A stretch of DNA of 34,337 nt from Ichthyobacteriaceae bacterium (GTDB taxonomy: Bacteria > Bacteroidota > Bacteroidia > Flavobacteriales > JADGDT01): the NCBI GenBank assembly GCA_016744755.1, contig JADGDT010000007.1, forward strand, positions 3,717 through 38,053, in the 5' to 3' direction. Shown piece by piece: positions 1 through 8,276 of the stretch. The notes under the pieces are model-generated. The model saw nothing but the letters and a program-made list of their open reading frames with translations. It did no database searches and was not told the DNA's origin. The translations under genes and the position numbers were made by a program. Positions within the stretch are counted from its first letter, which is position 1, and the number at the start of each line of letters is the position of its first letter.

Positions 1-420
1 TGGGCAACTGTTGGATCTTGTGCTCAGGTTGGTAAAAACGTACACCTTAGTGGTGGAGTTGGAATTGGTGGCGTGTTAGAGCCATTGCAAGCTGCTCCGG
101 TAATTATTGGTGACAACGCTTTTGTTGGATCTCGTTGTATAGTTGTAGAAGGTGTAAGAGTTGGTAAAGAAGCTGTATTAGGTGCAAATGTTGTACTTAC
201 CGCTTCAACTAAGATTATAGATGTGACTGGAGATTCTCCTGTAGAAACTAAAGGCTTTGTTCCTGCTCGTTCGGTTGTTATTCCAGGATCGTACACTAAA
301 ACTTTCCCAGCTGGCGATTTCCAAGTGCCTTGTGCATTGATTATTGGAACACGTAAAGAAAGTACAAATAAGAAGACTTCACTTAACGATGCGTTAAGAG
401 ATTATGGAGTATCGGTGTAG
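1..420 (+). CDS. dapD: 2,3,4,5-tetrahydropyridine-2,6-dicarboxylate N-succinyltransferase, 3' part (5' truncated by window)
   Basis: Frame 1 is open from base 1: WATVGSCAQVGKNVHLSGGVGIGGVLEPLQAAPVIIGDNAFVGSRCIVVEGV..., a left-handed beta-helix hexapeptide-repeat region typical of DapD; stop at 418-420. Confidence 0.93.
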   Translation, partial: WATVGSCAQVGKNVHLSGGVGIGGVLEPLQAAPVIIGDNAFVGSRCIVVEGVRVGKEAVLGANVVLTASTKIIDVTGDSPVETKGFVPARSVVIPGSYTKTFPAGDFQVPCALIIGTRKESTNKKTSLNDALRDYGVSV

Positions 421-485
421 TTTTTTGTTGAACAGTTTAGTTGTTTAACTGTTTATTTGGTTTGATGATATATTCACAAAACATA

Positions 486-519
486 AGGTCGAAGAGATTA
501 ATTTCTTTTCGACCTTTTT
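486..519. terminator. Intrinsic terminator, probably bidirectional, between convergent genes
   Basis: AGGTCGAAGAGA (486-497) / TCTTTTCGACCT (504-515), 12-bp stem with one G-T, followed by TTTTT; overlaps the 3' end of the minus-strand ORF. Confidence 0.75.
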
Positions 520-1145
520 ATTAATGTATCTATTTGTACTGTCTCATTTGATTTAATCAGTATTCTATAATTGTCATTGGTTTTACTAAACTCAACATTT
601 AAATCTACTAAATCATATTCGCTATAATCCATTTTTATATTAGCAATTTTATTTTCGAATGGTAATAATTTATACTTTTCATAAAAGTTAAATTCTTTTC
701 CGCCATAGGTTGCAGTAGAGTTACCAAAACTATATTCTCTATATTCAAAATTATCTGCAATAATTTTAACATTTGTAGTTTCTAACCCTGAAATAATTAA
801 CATTAATCCAAGTACACCAACAGTACTTATAATATAACCGAATAACATTGGTAATAATCCAACTATAAAAACTGGAATTTTAATAATTTTATTCGGAATA
901 AGTAATATCCGGAAGACTAAAATAGAATATGTCAAATATGTTAAACTGAGCATTATTAAATCAGGCATATCTCCAATTATTGAAATATCAAATGCTATAA
1001 GTACGTAATAAATATATAGTATTGTAATAAGAATCCATAATACCCTCAGGTAAATCTTAGAGTTCTTATGTTTTACAAATAGTAATAAACCTAAAATTGG
1101 GAATCCCAATAGACTAATTTCTATAATTGTAAGATAACCCATCAT
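498..1145 (-). CDS. Hypothetical multi-pass membrane protein
   Basis: 215-aa ORF with several hydrophobic helices and a hydrophilic C-terminus. Confidence 0.7.
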   Translation of the reverse strand: MMGYLTIIEISLLGFPILGLLLFVKHKNSKIYLRVLWILITILYIYYVLIAFDISIIGDMPDLIMLSLTYLTYSILVFRILLIPNKIIKIPVFIVGLLPMLFGYIISTVGVLGLMLIISGLETTNVKIIADNFEYREYSFGNSTATYGGKEFNFYEKYKLLPFENKIANIKMDYSEYDLVDLNVEFSKTNDNYRILIKSNETVQIDTLIKRSKRN

Positions 1146-1302
1146 TAATTGTGTTTAATTATTTAAGTTTTAGGCACTAATAATACTAGTTGATTTGAAT
1201 AACTAACATATTCTATCTTCTCTATTTCTGTTGTGTTCCCTTTGAAGGAAACAAAAAGTAACGATATTATTAAAAACCATATCATAATATTACATTTATA
1301 AA

Positions 1303-1584
1303 TTATTTTATATATTCATTAATTGCTTTTACATACTCTTCAAAAGCATCAATTCCAGTGTTTGTAATTTTAATTGAAGTATGTTGATAATTGTTTAAAA
1401 ATCCTTTTGTTATAGATATGTAATTTACTTTCTCTAATTTTTTTAATTGAACACTAATATTTCCTGATGTGGCTTTTGTAATGTCCTTTAATTCATTAAA
1501 ATCTGATTTCCCATTACTTATTAAATAAGAAATAATAGATAACCGAAGTTGAGAATGCAATAATGGGTTAAGATTTTTAAACAT
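1303..1584 (-). CDS. Winged-helix transcriptional regulator (MarR/ArsR-like, 'winged helix DNA-binding' type)
   Basis: 93 aa, LHSQLRLSIISYLISNGKSDFNELKDITKATSGNISVQLKKLEKVNYISITKGF... typical wHTH; start overlaps the end of the upstream membrane-protein gene. Confidence 0.85.
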   Translation of the reverse strand: MFKNLNPLLHSQLRLSIISYLISNGKSDFNELKDITKATSGNISVQLKKLEKVNYISITKGFLNNYQHTSIKITNTGIDAFEEYVKAINEYIK

Positions 1585-2161
1585 TTTCTTTTCTCTTATG
1601 TTGAACCATTAATATTATCCCTGGAATTAAAATAGTAATTATTGAAACAATTCCCATTAACAAAGGTTGGTAAACCCATTCGAGATAAAAGCCTATAAAT
1701 GCTGAAATACCAATAAAAATACCAGAGTAAAGAAGGAGGTTGCTTTTTATAGAAGTTCCTGAAACTATTGTGCCAACAGATAGTAGTATTAAAATAATAG
1801 GTATTAAGTTTTCCTTTAGATTACTAGTAAATAAAAATCCTAAAATTATCATATTAGCCGACAAAACAATCCACAATGCAGATACAATTCTACTAATTAA
1901 ATTTTGCTTGCTTTTTCTTTTCTTTTTAGAATAGTATATTGTAGAATAAATTGATCCAAATGGAAGTAATAAATATGGATACCAATTAATGTTGTAATAT
2001 TCATTCTTTAGAAGAATAAATTGACTAATAGAAGTTATAGCAATTAATACTCCCCAAAACATATAAATAAATCCATTTTCTTCAAATTTATTTCTAGCTT
2101 GAGTAATTACTTGGGTAATAAGTTCTAGACTTTTTTCGGGTGATAATTTATCTGTTTCCAT
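1577..2161 (-). CDS. Hypothetical multi-pass membrane protein, translationally coupled to the wHTH regulator
   Basis: 194 aa with several TM segments; 8-nt overlap with the regulator ORF. Confidence 0.75.
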   Translation of the reverse strand: METDKLSPEKSLELITQVITQARNKFEENGFIYMFWGVLIAITSISQFILLKNEYYNINWYPYLLLPFGSIYSTIYYSKKKRKSKQNLISRIVSALWIVLSANMIILGFLFTSNLKENLIPIILILLSVGTIVSGTSIKSNLLLYSGIFIGISAFIGFYLEWVYQPLLMGIVSIITILIPGIILMVQHKRKENV

Positions 2162-2449
2162 AAGAAATAATATTAATTACAGTGCAAATGTAAAGTAGTT
2201 TATATTATAAACAAAAATATTTGATGCTTTTATCTAAAAAAAAATTTTGTTTACTTTTATTGAAACTGTATATTTTGGAGTATGTTCTCGTCAGAAACTT
2301 TTTTATTAAAAACAAGTCCCAAAATTATTCCATAATAAATATTGAAATTATTATGGAAAATCCACTATTCAATACTGAATTTATACCAAATATTATTTCA
2401 TATTGTTTTTGATATAAATATCAATTTTCTAAAAATTGTTCCCGTTAAT

Positions 2450-2575
2450 CCAGTTGCGTGAGGGATAGAGCCGGCATCCTTTTAATATTTGGAGTGTGAC
2501 TTTGAGTCCCGCCCCGAATATTAAAAGATATAGATGAAAGCCCGACCCGAAGCCCTAGCGTAGGGACACGCCCAA
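2450..2575 (+). ncRNA. Putative structured RNA (Flavo-1-like?), copy 1
   Basis: Closing stem GCGTG (2456-2460)/CACGC (2567-2571); long stem CTTTTAATATT (2479-2489)/AATATTAAAAG (2517-2527); conserved-looking blocks AGGGATAGAGCCGGCATCC and GATATAGATGAAAGCCCGACCC. Confidence 0.6.
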
Positions 2576-2594
2576 AACATTAAAGAAAAGCTTC

Positions 2595-2624
2595 TTGCCA
2601 ATACAAAAATATTTCTTACATTTG
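2595..2624 (+). promoter_or_regulatory. Bacteroidota-type promoter for rpsF operon
   Basis: TTG (2595-2597), 19-nt spacer, TACATTTG (2617-2624), matching TTTG/TAnnTTTG consensus. Confidence 0.65.
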
Positions 2625-2700
2625 CACGCTCTTAAAGGACAGGTTATGCTTGAACGTTAAGAACATTTAAAATTTTTATTAAACATAATAAGTATTAGTA

Positions 2701-3051
2701 ATGGCTAAACATTATGAAACTGTTTTCATTTTAAATCCCGTTTTATCTGAAGATCAGGTGAAGGAGGCAGTTAAAAAGTACGAAGGTTACCTTACAGCAA
2801 ATGGTGCTAGTATGGTTGTAACCGAAGATTGGGGCCTAAAGAAAATGGCTTACCCTATCCAAAAGAAAAAGAGTGGTTTTTACACTTTATTACAGTTCAC
2901 ATCAGACAATGGTGAGATTATCAACAAATTCGAAACTGAGTTTCGTAGAGATGAAAAGATCATGCGTTTCCTTACAGTAGCTATGGATAAGCACGCTGTA
3001 TCTTGGGCTGAAAGACGTAGAGCTAAATTAAATATCAAAGCAAACAAATAA
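2701..3051 (+). CDS. rpsF: 30S ribosomal protein S6
   Basis: MAKHYETVFILNPVLSEDQVKEAVKKYEGYL...GLKKMAYPIQKKKSGFY. Confidence 0.97.
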   Translation: MAKHYETVFILNPVLSEDQVKEAVKKYEGYLTANGASMVVTEDWGLKKMAYPIQKKKSGFYTLLQFTSDNGEIINKFETEFRRDEKIMRFLTVAMDKHAVSWAERRRAKLNIKANK

Positions 3052-3055
3052 GAAG

Positions 3056-3352
3056 ATGGCTGATTTAAGTAAACAATCAAAGGCAGGTGCTTCTAACGAT
3101 GTTAGATATTTAACTCCACTTGCAATTGAAACGAACAACAAGAAGAAATTTTGTCGTTTCAGAAAAAACGGAATCAAATACGTTGATTATAAAGATCCAG
3201 ATTTCTTATTGAGATTTGTAAACGAACAAGGAAAAGTTCTTCCTCGTCGTTTAACTGGAACATCTTTGAAATTCCAACGTAAAGTTGCTAAAGCAGTAAA
3301 ACGTGCCCGTCATTTGGCGATCATGCCTTACGTAGCAGATATGTTAAAATAA
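3056..3352 (+). CDS. rpsR: 30S ribosomal protein S18
   Basis: CRFRKNGIKYVDYKDPDFLLRFVNEQGKVLPRRLTGTSLKFQRKVAKAVKRARHLAIMPYV. Confidence 0.97.
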   Translation: MADLSKQSKAGASNDVRYLTPLAIETNNKKKFCRFRKNGIKYVDYKDPDFLLRFVNEQGKVLPRRLTGTSLKFQRKVAKAVKRARHLAIMPYVADMLK

Positions 3353-3364
3353 TAAGGAGGAGAT

Positions 3365-3814
3365 ATGAAAGTTATTTTAAAACAAGACGTACAAAACTTA
3401 GGTTTTAAAGACGACGTAGTAGCTGTTAAGAATGGTTACGGTCGTAATTACTTGATCCCTCAAGGTATGGCAGCTTTGGCTACTCCTTCTGAAGTAAAAC
3501 AATTGGAAGAGACTCTACGCCAACGCGCCTACAGAGAGAAAGCAATTGTTGAGGAAGCTCAAAAAACTGCTGAAGCTCTAAAAGCTTTAGAATTGAAGAT
3601 AGCGGCCAAAGTTGGTGCAGGTATCAAATTATTCGGTTCGGTAACAACTATGGATTTAGCGGCTAAATTAGCTGAGTCAAGTTTCACTATCGATAAGAAA
3701 TTCATCAAGATTGTTGGTGGTTCAGTAAAATCTCTAGGGAAATATGATGCTGAAATCCGTCTTCACCGTGATGTTGTTGTTAACTTCCAATTTGAAGTTG
3801 TAGCACAAGCTTAA
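3365..3814 (+). CDS. rplI: 50S ribosomal protein L9
   Basis: MKVILKQDVQNLGFKDDVVAVKNGYGRNYLIPQGMAALAT...; AGGAG RBS upstream. Confidence 0.97.
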   Translation: MKVILKQDVQNLGFKDDVVAVKNGYGRNYLIPQGMAALATPSEVKQLEETLRQRAYREKAIVEEAQKTAEALKALELKIAAKVGAGIKLFGSVTTMDLAAKLAESSFTIDKKFIKIVGGSVKSLGKYDAEIRLHRDVVVNFQFEVVAQA

Positions 3815-3840
3815 GAAAAAGATTTTTCTTTATATATGAG

Positions 3841-3874
3841 AGTCCTTCACCTTTTTGGTGAGGGACTTTTTTTG
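3841..3874 (+). terminator. Intrinsic terminator after rplI
   Basis: AGTCCTTCACC-TTTTT-GGTGAGGGACT followed by a T tract. Confidence 0.88.
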
Positions 3875-3962
3875 TCTGCTAATTACACGAATTTACATGA
3901 ATTATGTGCTTGTGGGGCTCCTTTTTGCTGTGTTTTCTTTGTTAAATAATAAGGGAGAAAAA

Positions 3963-4331
3963 CTATCTTATTCCCATATTAAAACTACCTACTTGCTTGT
4001 CTTGTATCATTAATAGTAATGTTCTGTTAAAGCTTATTTCGTACGCCATATCTGTATTTCCGTAAGTATATTTGTCTAATACTTCTGTAAGCATGGTTGC
4101 TTCAAAATATTCTAGATTTATAGTCTTATTTCTTGTCTTTTTTCCTAATATTTTTTTTGGAGGATTGTCTGCTAGACGTTTTATCTTTTTTTTGTACAAA
4201 TGTTTAACTACCGATTGTTTGTACATGTACGAATGTTTATCGGAAAATGATTCTTCTTCTAGATCTGAATAATAAAAACATGCTTTCTCTAGCATTAAAA
4301 GGTCTTGATATTGTAGTTTTAGTTGGAGCAT
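3963..4331 (-). CDS. Hypothetical protein
   Basis: 122-aa ORF, charged, no family recognised. Confidence 0.6.
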   Translation of the reverse strand: MLQLKLQYQDLLMLEKACFYYSDLEEESFSDKHSYMYKQSVVKHLYKKKIKRLADNPPKKILGKKTRNKTINLEYFEATMLTEVLDKYTYGNTDMAYEISFNRTLLLMIQDKQVGSFNMGIR

Positions 4332-4411
4332 AGTTTAAAAATGATTTGAAGTAAAAATATGCATTTATCTTTTAATTGGATTAATAATTATTTAATAAAC
4401 TAAATGGCTGA

Positions 4412-4528
4412 GTACTAATTATTCAGAAATACGGATCAAACAAACTTGGTGTATTAATTTCCCTAGGAATAATTTTAGTTTGCTTTCTTATTGAATACTT
4501 TTACAGAAAATTTGAAAACAAAATTTAA
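4412..4528 (+). pseudogene. Orphan C-terminal membrane-protein fragment without start codon
   Basis: Open frame VLIIQKYGSNKLGVLISLGIILVCFLIEYFYRKFENKI* directly upstream of the TauE gene; TM-like helix, stop-bounded at 4409-4411, no usable start. Confidence 0.4.
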
Positions 4529-4538
4529 ACTTCAATAA

Positions 4539-5279
4539 GTGGATTACTTAATTTTTATAATTTCGTTTGTAGCATCATTTATTTTTGCCCTAGGTGGTGT
4601 AGGTACGGCATTAGTGATGGTTCCCATTTTAATATCTTTTGGAATCCCCATTAATGTAGCAAAATCTGTAGCGTTGTTCAACAACGGAACAAGCATGATT
4701 GGCGCAAGTATTTCAAATTTCAAAAATGGTAGGTTAGATTTAAAATTCAGTATACCATTTATAATTTCTTCAATTTTATTTTCAATAGTTGGAGCATATA
4801 TTTCGAAATATTTCCCAACACAAACAATACTCTTAATATTTGTTGTATTCCTAATTATTTCTGGTTTTATTTTTCTGTTTTTAGGAAAAAAAGAAGGTGC
4901 GAATTACCGAGATGACTCCCCTTTTTCCTTATTGTTTCTAGTAGGGTCATTTGCAGGAATACTAGCAGGATTGTTAGGTATTGGAGGAGGTAGCGTTATT
5001 TCACCAATAATGTTACTACTTGGATTCAACCCTAAAAAAACAACTACTGTTACTGCTTTTGTAATACCATTTTCATCTTTCTCAGCTTTCCTTACTTATT
5101 GGGCTATGGGAAGTGTTGATTGGAAATTAATTGCCATTGTATCTGTTGCCGGAATTGCTGGTGCAGCTCTAGGAACAGCGTTTATGCACAAAAGATTAAA
5201 CCCTAAAGCAGTAAAAAAAGTATTGGCATTTATTCTTTTAGGTATGGCTATAAAGTTGATAGTACAGATGTATTTCTAG
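4539..5279 (+). CDS. Sulfite exporter TauE/SafE family permease
   Basis: 246 aa, GTG start; GGVGTALVMVPILISFGI... repeat and GLLGIGGGSVISPIMLLLG motif characteristic of TauE/SafE. Confidence 0.88.
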   Translation: MDYLIFIISFVASFIFALGGVGTALVMVPILISFGIPINVAKSVALFNNGTSMIGASISNFKNGRLDLKFSIPFIISSILFSIVGAYISKYFPTQTILLIFVVFLIISGFIFLFLGKKEGANYRDDSPFSLLFLVGSFAGILAGLLGIGGGSVISPIMLLLGFNPKKTTTVTAFVIPFSSFSAFLTYWAMGSVDWKLIAIVSVAGIAGAALGTAFMHKRLNPKAVKKVLAFILLGMAIKLIVQMYF

Positions 5280-5331
5280 TAATTTTATCAACAAAAAAGT
5301 GTTAATTCAAATTAAAAATCTATAATAATTA

Positions 5332-5811
5332 ATGACCCCAATATTAATCATTACTTTCATCGCAACATTAGTTTCTTTTATTTTCGACAGAAATAAAACA
5401 CTAAAAGGAATTAAGAAGGGAATTACACAATTTTCTAAAATACTACCTACTCTACTTTCGGTAATAATAATTATTAGCGTTGTTTTATTCTTTTTATCTG
5501 ATGAATTTTTCATTGAATACTTAGGGAAAGGTGCTGGCATAGAAGCTTATTTTTCTGCTGCATTAATAGGATCTGTTTCTTTAATTCCTGGTTTCATTTC
5601 CTATCCACTTGCAGCCATAATCCTAAAATCAGGAATAAGTTTATCTGTGATAGCTGTATTTGTAACTACTTTAAAAATGGTAGGAATAATGACTATTCCC
5701 ATAGAAGCAAAATATTTTGGACTAAAAACTACTTTACTAAGAAACATCCTAAGTTTTATAGGAGCAATAATTGTGGGAACAATTATGGCATTAATTTTTA
5801 ATTACATTTAG
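5332..5811 (+). CDS. Permease half-gene A (ArsP_1 / 'permease' family, split form)
   Basis: 159 aa; GSVSLIPGFISYPLAAIILKSG...MVGIMTIPIEAKYFGLKTTLLRN permease motif; half the expected permease length. Confidence 0.75.
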   Translation: MTPILIITFIATLVSFIFDRNKTLKGIKKGITQFSKILPTLLSVIIIISVVLFFLSDEFFIEYLGKGAGIEAYFSAALIGSVSLIPGFISYPLAAIILKSGISLSVIAVFVTTLKMVGIMTIPIEAKYFGLKTTLLRNILSFIGAIIVGTIMALIFNYI

Positions 5812-5812
5812 C

Positions 5813-6346
5813 ATGCTGAAGATATTGAAAAAATACAAATTCGACTTTTCTGTTATTTTAGCATTCATTATTCTAATAGGATATTCTTATACACTTGATT
5901 TTACCCCAGGCAAAGAAATAATAGAAAATAACTTCTGGAATTTCGCTAAAGAAATGTTTGTTGCTCTACCTGTAATTTTTATCCTGGTTGGATTAATTCA
6001 CGTTTGGGTATCAAAAGAAAAAGTACAGAAACACATTGGTAAATCTTCTGGAATTAAAGGAATAGTATACGTTATAATATTCGCTTTCATACAAGCGGGG
6101 CCACTTTACGGAGTATTCCCTGTAACATACCTAATGTGGAAAAAAGGAAGTTCTGCAACAAATATATTCATCTTCTTAGCTGCTACTTCTACTGCAAGAA
6201 TCCCAATGTTAGCTTTTGAAATAGGTTTCTTAGGATTAAAATTCTCATTATTACGAATAGCCATAACTCTCCCTATTTTCATAGTCATAGGAATAATTAT
6301 GGGTAAGTATTTCGAAAAAAGAAATTTGGTTGTTAAAGATGTGTAG
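5813..6346 (+). CDS. Permease half-gene B (ArsP_1 / 'permease' family, split form)
   Basis: 177 aa; FIQAGPLYGVFPVTYLMWKKGSSATNIFIFLAATSTARIPMLAFEIGFLGLKFSLLR; starts 1 nt after half A. Confidence 0.75.
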   Translation: MLKILKKYKFDFSVILAFIILIGYSYTLDFTPGKEIIENNFWNFAKEMFVALPVIFILVGLIHVWVSKEKVQKHIGKSSGIKGIVYVIIFAFIQAGPLYGVFPVTYLMWKKGSSATNIFIFLAATSTARIPMLAFEIGFLGLKFSLLRIAITLPIFIVIGIIMGKYFEKRNLVVKDV

Positions 6347-6364
6347 TGATATGAATTAATATTT

Positions 6365-6380
6365 ATCGTATATTTGCGAT
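6365..6380. promoter_or_regulatory. Putative ArsR operator 1, overlapping a -7 box
   Basis: ATCGTATATTTGCGAT (ATCG-N8-CGAT) just upstream of arsR; contains TATATTTG (TAnnTTTG). Confidence 0.55.
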
Positions 6381-6398
6381 GAACAAATACGGCAAAAA

Positions 6399-6734
6399 AT
6401 GAAAAGGACTTTGGAGACAATAGATTATCACGAAGATACAGAAGAGATGGCGATGTTTGCTAAAGCTTTGGGGCATCCTACTCGTATAGCAATACTTAGA
6501 CACCTCGAAAAATCGTGTTCTTGTTTTACTGGAGAAATAGTAGATATTTTTCCGTTGGCACAATCAACAATATCTCAGCATCTAAAAGAATTGAAAAATG
6601 CAGGGTTGATTAAAGGAGAGTTAAATCCACCAAAAGTAAAGTATTGTATTGATAACGATAATTGGAATAAGGCGAAAAGTTTGTTTTGTGATTTTTTTGA
6701 TATAAATGAGAGGAATACCTCTTGCTCGGTTTAG
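6399..6734 (+). CDS. arsR: ArsR/SmtB family metalloregulator
   Basis: AKALGHPTRIAILRHLEKSCSCFTGEIVDIFPLAQSTISQHLKELKNAGLIKGE...; ArsR wHTH with CSC pair. Confidence 0.93.
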   Translation: MKRTLETIDYHEDTEEMAMFAKALGHPTRIAILRHLEKSCSCFTGEIVDIFPLAQSTISQHLKELKNAGLIKGELNPPKVKYCIDNDNWNKAKSLFCDFFDINERNTSCSV

Positions 6735-6758
6735 AGTTAAAAAAATTTGACAATAATC

Positions 6759-6774
6759 ATCGCGTATTTGCGAT
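6759..6774. promoter_or_regulatory. Putative ArsR operator 2
   Basis: ATCGCGTATTTGCGAT, near-identical to operator 1, upstream of the thioredoxin-like gene. Confidence 0.55.
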
Positions 6775-6788
6775 AAATATAACTAATT

Positions 6789-7028
6789 ATGAAAGTTAAA
6801 ATTTTAGGAACTGGATGTCCAAATTGCAAAAGAACAATTGCAATTGTACAAGATGTAGTAAAAGAATACAACATTAATGTTGAAGTGGAAAAAATTGAAG
6901 GCATTATGGAAATAATGAACTACAATGTAATGTCAACTCCTGCTGTTGTGGTTGATGAACAAGTAAAAATACGAGGGAAAGTACCTTCGAAAACCGAAGT
7001 TCTTAAAGCATTAAACTTTGTTTTCTAA
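6789..7028 (+). CDS. Small thioredoxin/glutaredoxin-like redox protein (MTH895/TM0996 type)
   Basis: 79 aa, MKVKILGTGCPNCKRTIAIVQDVVKEY...GIMEIMNYNVMSTPAVVVDEQVKIRGKVPS. Confidence 0.9.
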   Translation: MKVKILGTGCPNCKRTIAIVQDVVKEYNINVEVEKIEGIMEIMNYNVMSTPAVVVDEQVKIRGKVPSKTEVLKALNFVF

Positions 7029-7080
7029 AAAGGATGTTGATTTGATGATTTGGATATATAACAAAATTAAAAATATATAA

Positions 7081-8106
7081 ATGAAACCACGATTAAAAAC
7101 ATTAGATAGATACCTTACACTTTGGATATTCCTTGCAATGGCAGTGGGAGTTACTCTAGGATATGTATTCCCACAAGTAGCAACAATTACTGATTCCATG
7201 TCGGTAGGAACAACAAATATTCCATTAGCAATTGGACTAATTTTGATGATGTACCCTCCTTTGGCAAAAGTAGATTACAGCCTTATTCCAACAGTATTTA
7301 AAGACACAAAAGTGATGAGCTTATCACTTGTTCTAAATTGGATAGTTGGACCAATTTTAATGTTTGTACTAGCAATTATCTTCTTGAGAGATGAACCTGG
7401 TTACATGTCGGGATTAATTCTTATTGGCCTTGCTAGATGCATTGCAATGGTATTGGTTTGGAATGACCTCGGTGGTGGTAGTAAAGAATACGGAGCTACT
7501 CTAGTAGCATTGAATTCTGTTTTCCAGATTATTACTTACAGCTTCTTTGCGTGGCTTTTCATCAGTGTACTTCCAAAATATTTTGGAGTAGAAACATTTG
7601 ATGTAGATATTTCTATTTACGAAGTTGCACATTCGGTGCTTATTTATTTGGGAATACCTTTCCTTATGGGATATTTAAGTAGAACAATTTTGGTAAAAAC
7701 TAAAGGTAAAAATTGGTACAATAGTAAATTTATTCCAAAAATTTCTCCTATTACTTTAATTGCCCTTTTAGCTACAATAGTTTTGATGTTCAGTTTGAAA
7801 GGTGATTTGATTATAGAGATTCCTTTTGATGTATTTAAAATTGCTGTTCCATTAGTAATCTATTTTGTGGTAATGTTCTTCGTTAGTTTTTTCACAGGTA
7901 AAGCCATGGGAATTCCCTACGAGAAAAATGCATCAATAGCATTTACAGCAACTGGAAACAACTTTGAATTAGCAATTGCAGTTTCCATAGCTATATTCGG
8001 ATTAAACTCCCAGCAAGCATTCACAGGAGTTATTGGGCCATTAGTTGAAGTCCCTGTTTTGATAGGATTGGTAAATGTAGCATTGTGGTTGAAGAAAAGA
8101 TATTGA
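7081..8106 (+). CDS. acr3: ACR3 family arsenite efflux transporter
   Basis: 341 aa; [65 protein letters not shown] are ACR3 hallmarks. Confidence 0.95.
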   Translation: MKPRLKTLDRYLTLWIFLAMAVGVTLGYVFPQVATITDSMSVGTTNIPLAIGLILMMYPPLAKVDYSLIPTVFKDTKVMSLSLVLNWIVGPILMFVLAIIFLRDEPGYMSGLILIGLARCIAMVLVWNDLGGGSKEYGATLVALNSVFQIITYSFFAWLFISVLPKYFGVETFDVDISIYEVAHSVLIYLGIPFLMGYLSRTILVKTKGKNWYNSKFIPKISPITLIALLATIVLMFSLKGDLIIEIPFDVFKIAVPLVIYFVVMFFVSFFTGKAMGIPYEKNASIAFTATGNNFELAIAVSIAIFGLNSQQAFTGVIGPLVEVPVLIGLVNVALWLKKRY

Positions 8107-8119
8107 TTTATTTGAAGAT

Positions 8120-8260
8120 TAAAACTAGTTTAAACACTAAGTCACACAAAGGCAAGCACTAAGGACACTAAGGTTTTAACTCCAAAGATTAAACTTTGTA
8201 TTCCTTTGTGCAAAACTTTGAGGTTCTTTGTGGTTAACTGACACAAAGAGATTATTACAT
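8120..8260. repeat. Intergenic interspersed-repeat-like element (CACAAAG/CTTTGTG-rich)
   Basis: CACAAAGG (8145-8152)/CCTTTGTG (8203-8210) and TCTTTGTG (8225-8232)/CACAAAGA (8242-8249) inverted pairs; 'cactaaggacactaagg' internal repeats. Confidence 0.55.
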
Positions 8261-8276
8261 ATTAAAAAGTATAAGA

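Noticed and set aside
24-296. 90-aa minus-strand ORF
   Set aside because: Antisense to dapD; T/P/S-rich translation is typical of an antisense frame
2221-2412. 63-aa plus-strand ORF
   Set aside because: AT-rich intergenic, low-complexity composition, no RBS or recognisable motif
6106-6420. 104-aa minus-strand ORF overlapping permease B and arsR
   Set aside because: Antisense to well-supported coding sequence; covers the putative operator; no motifs
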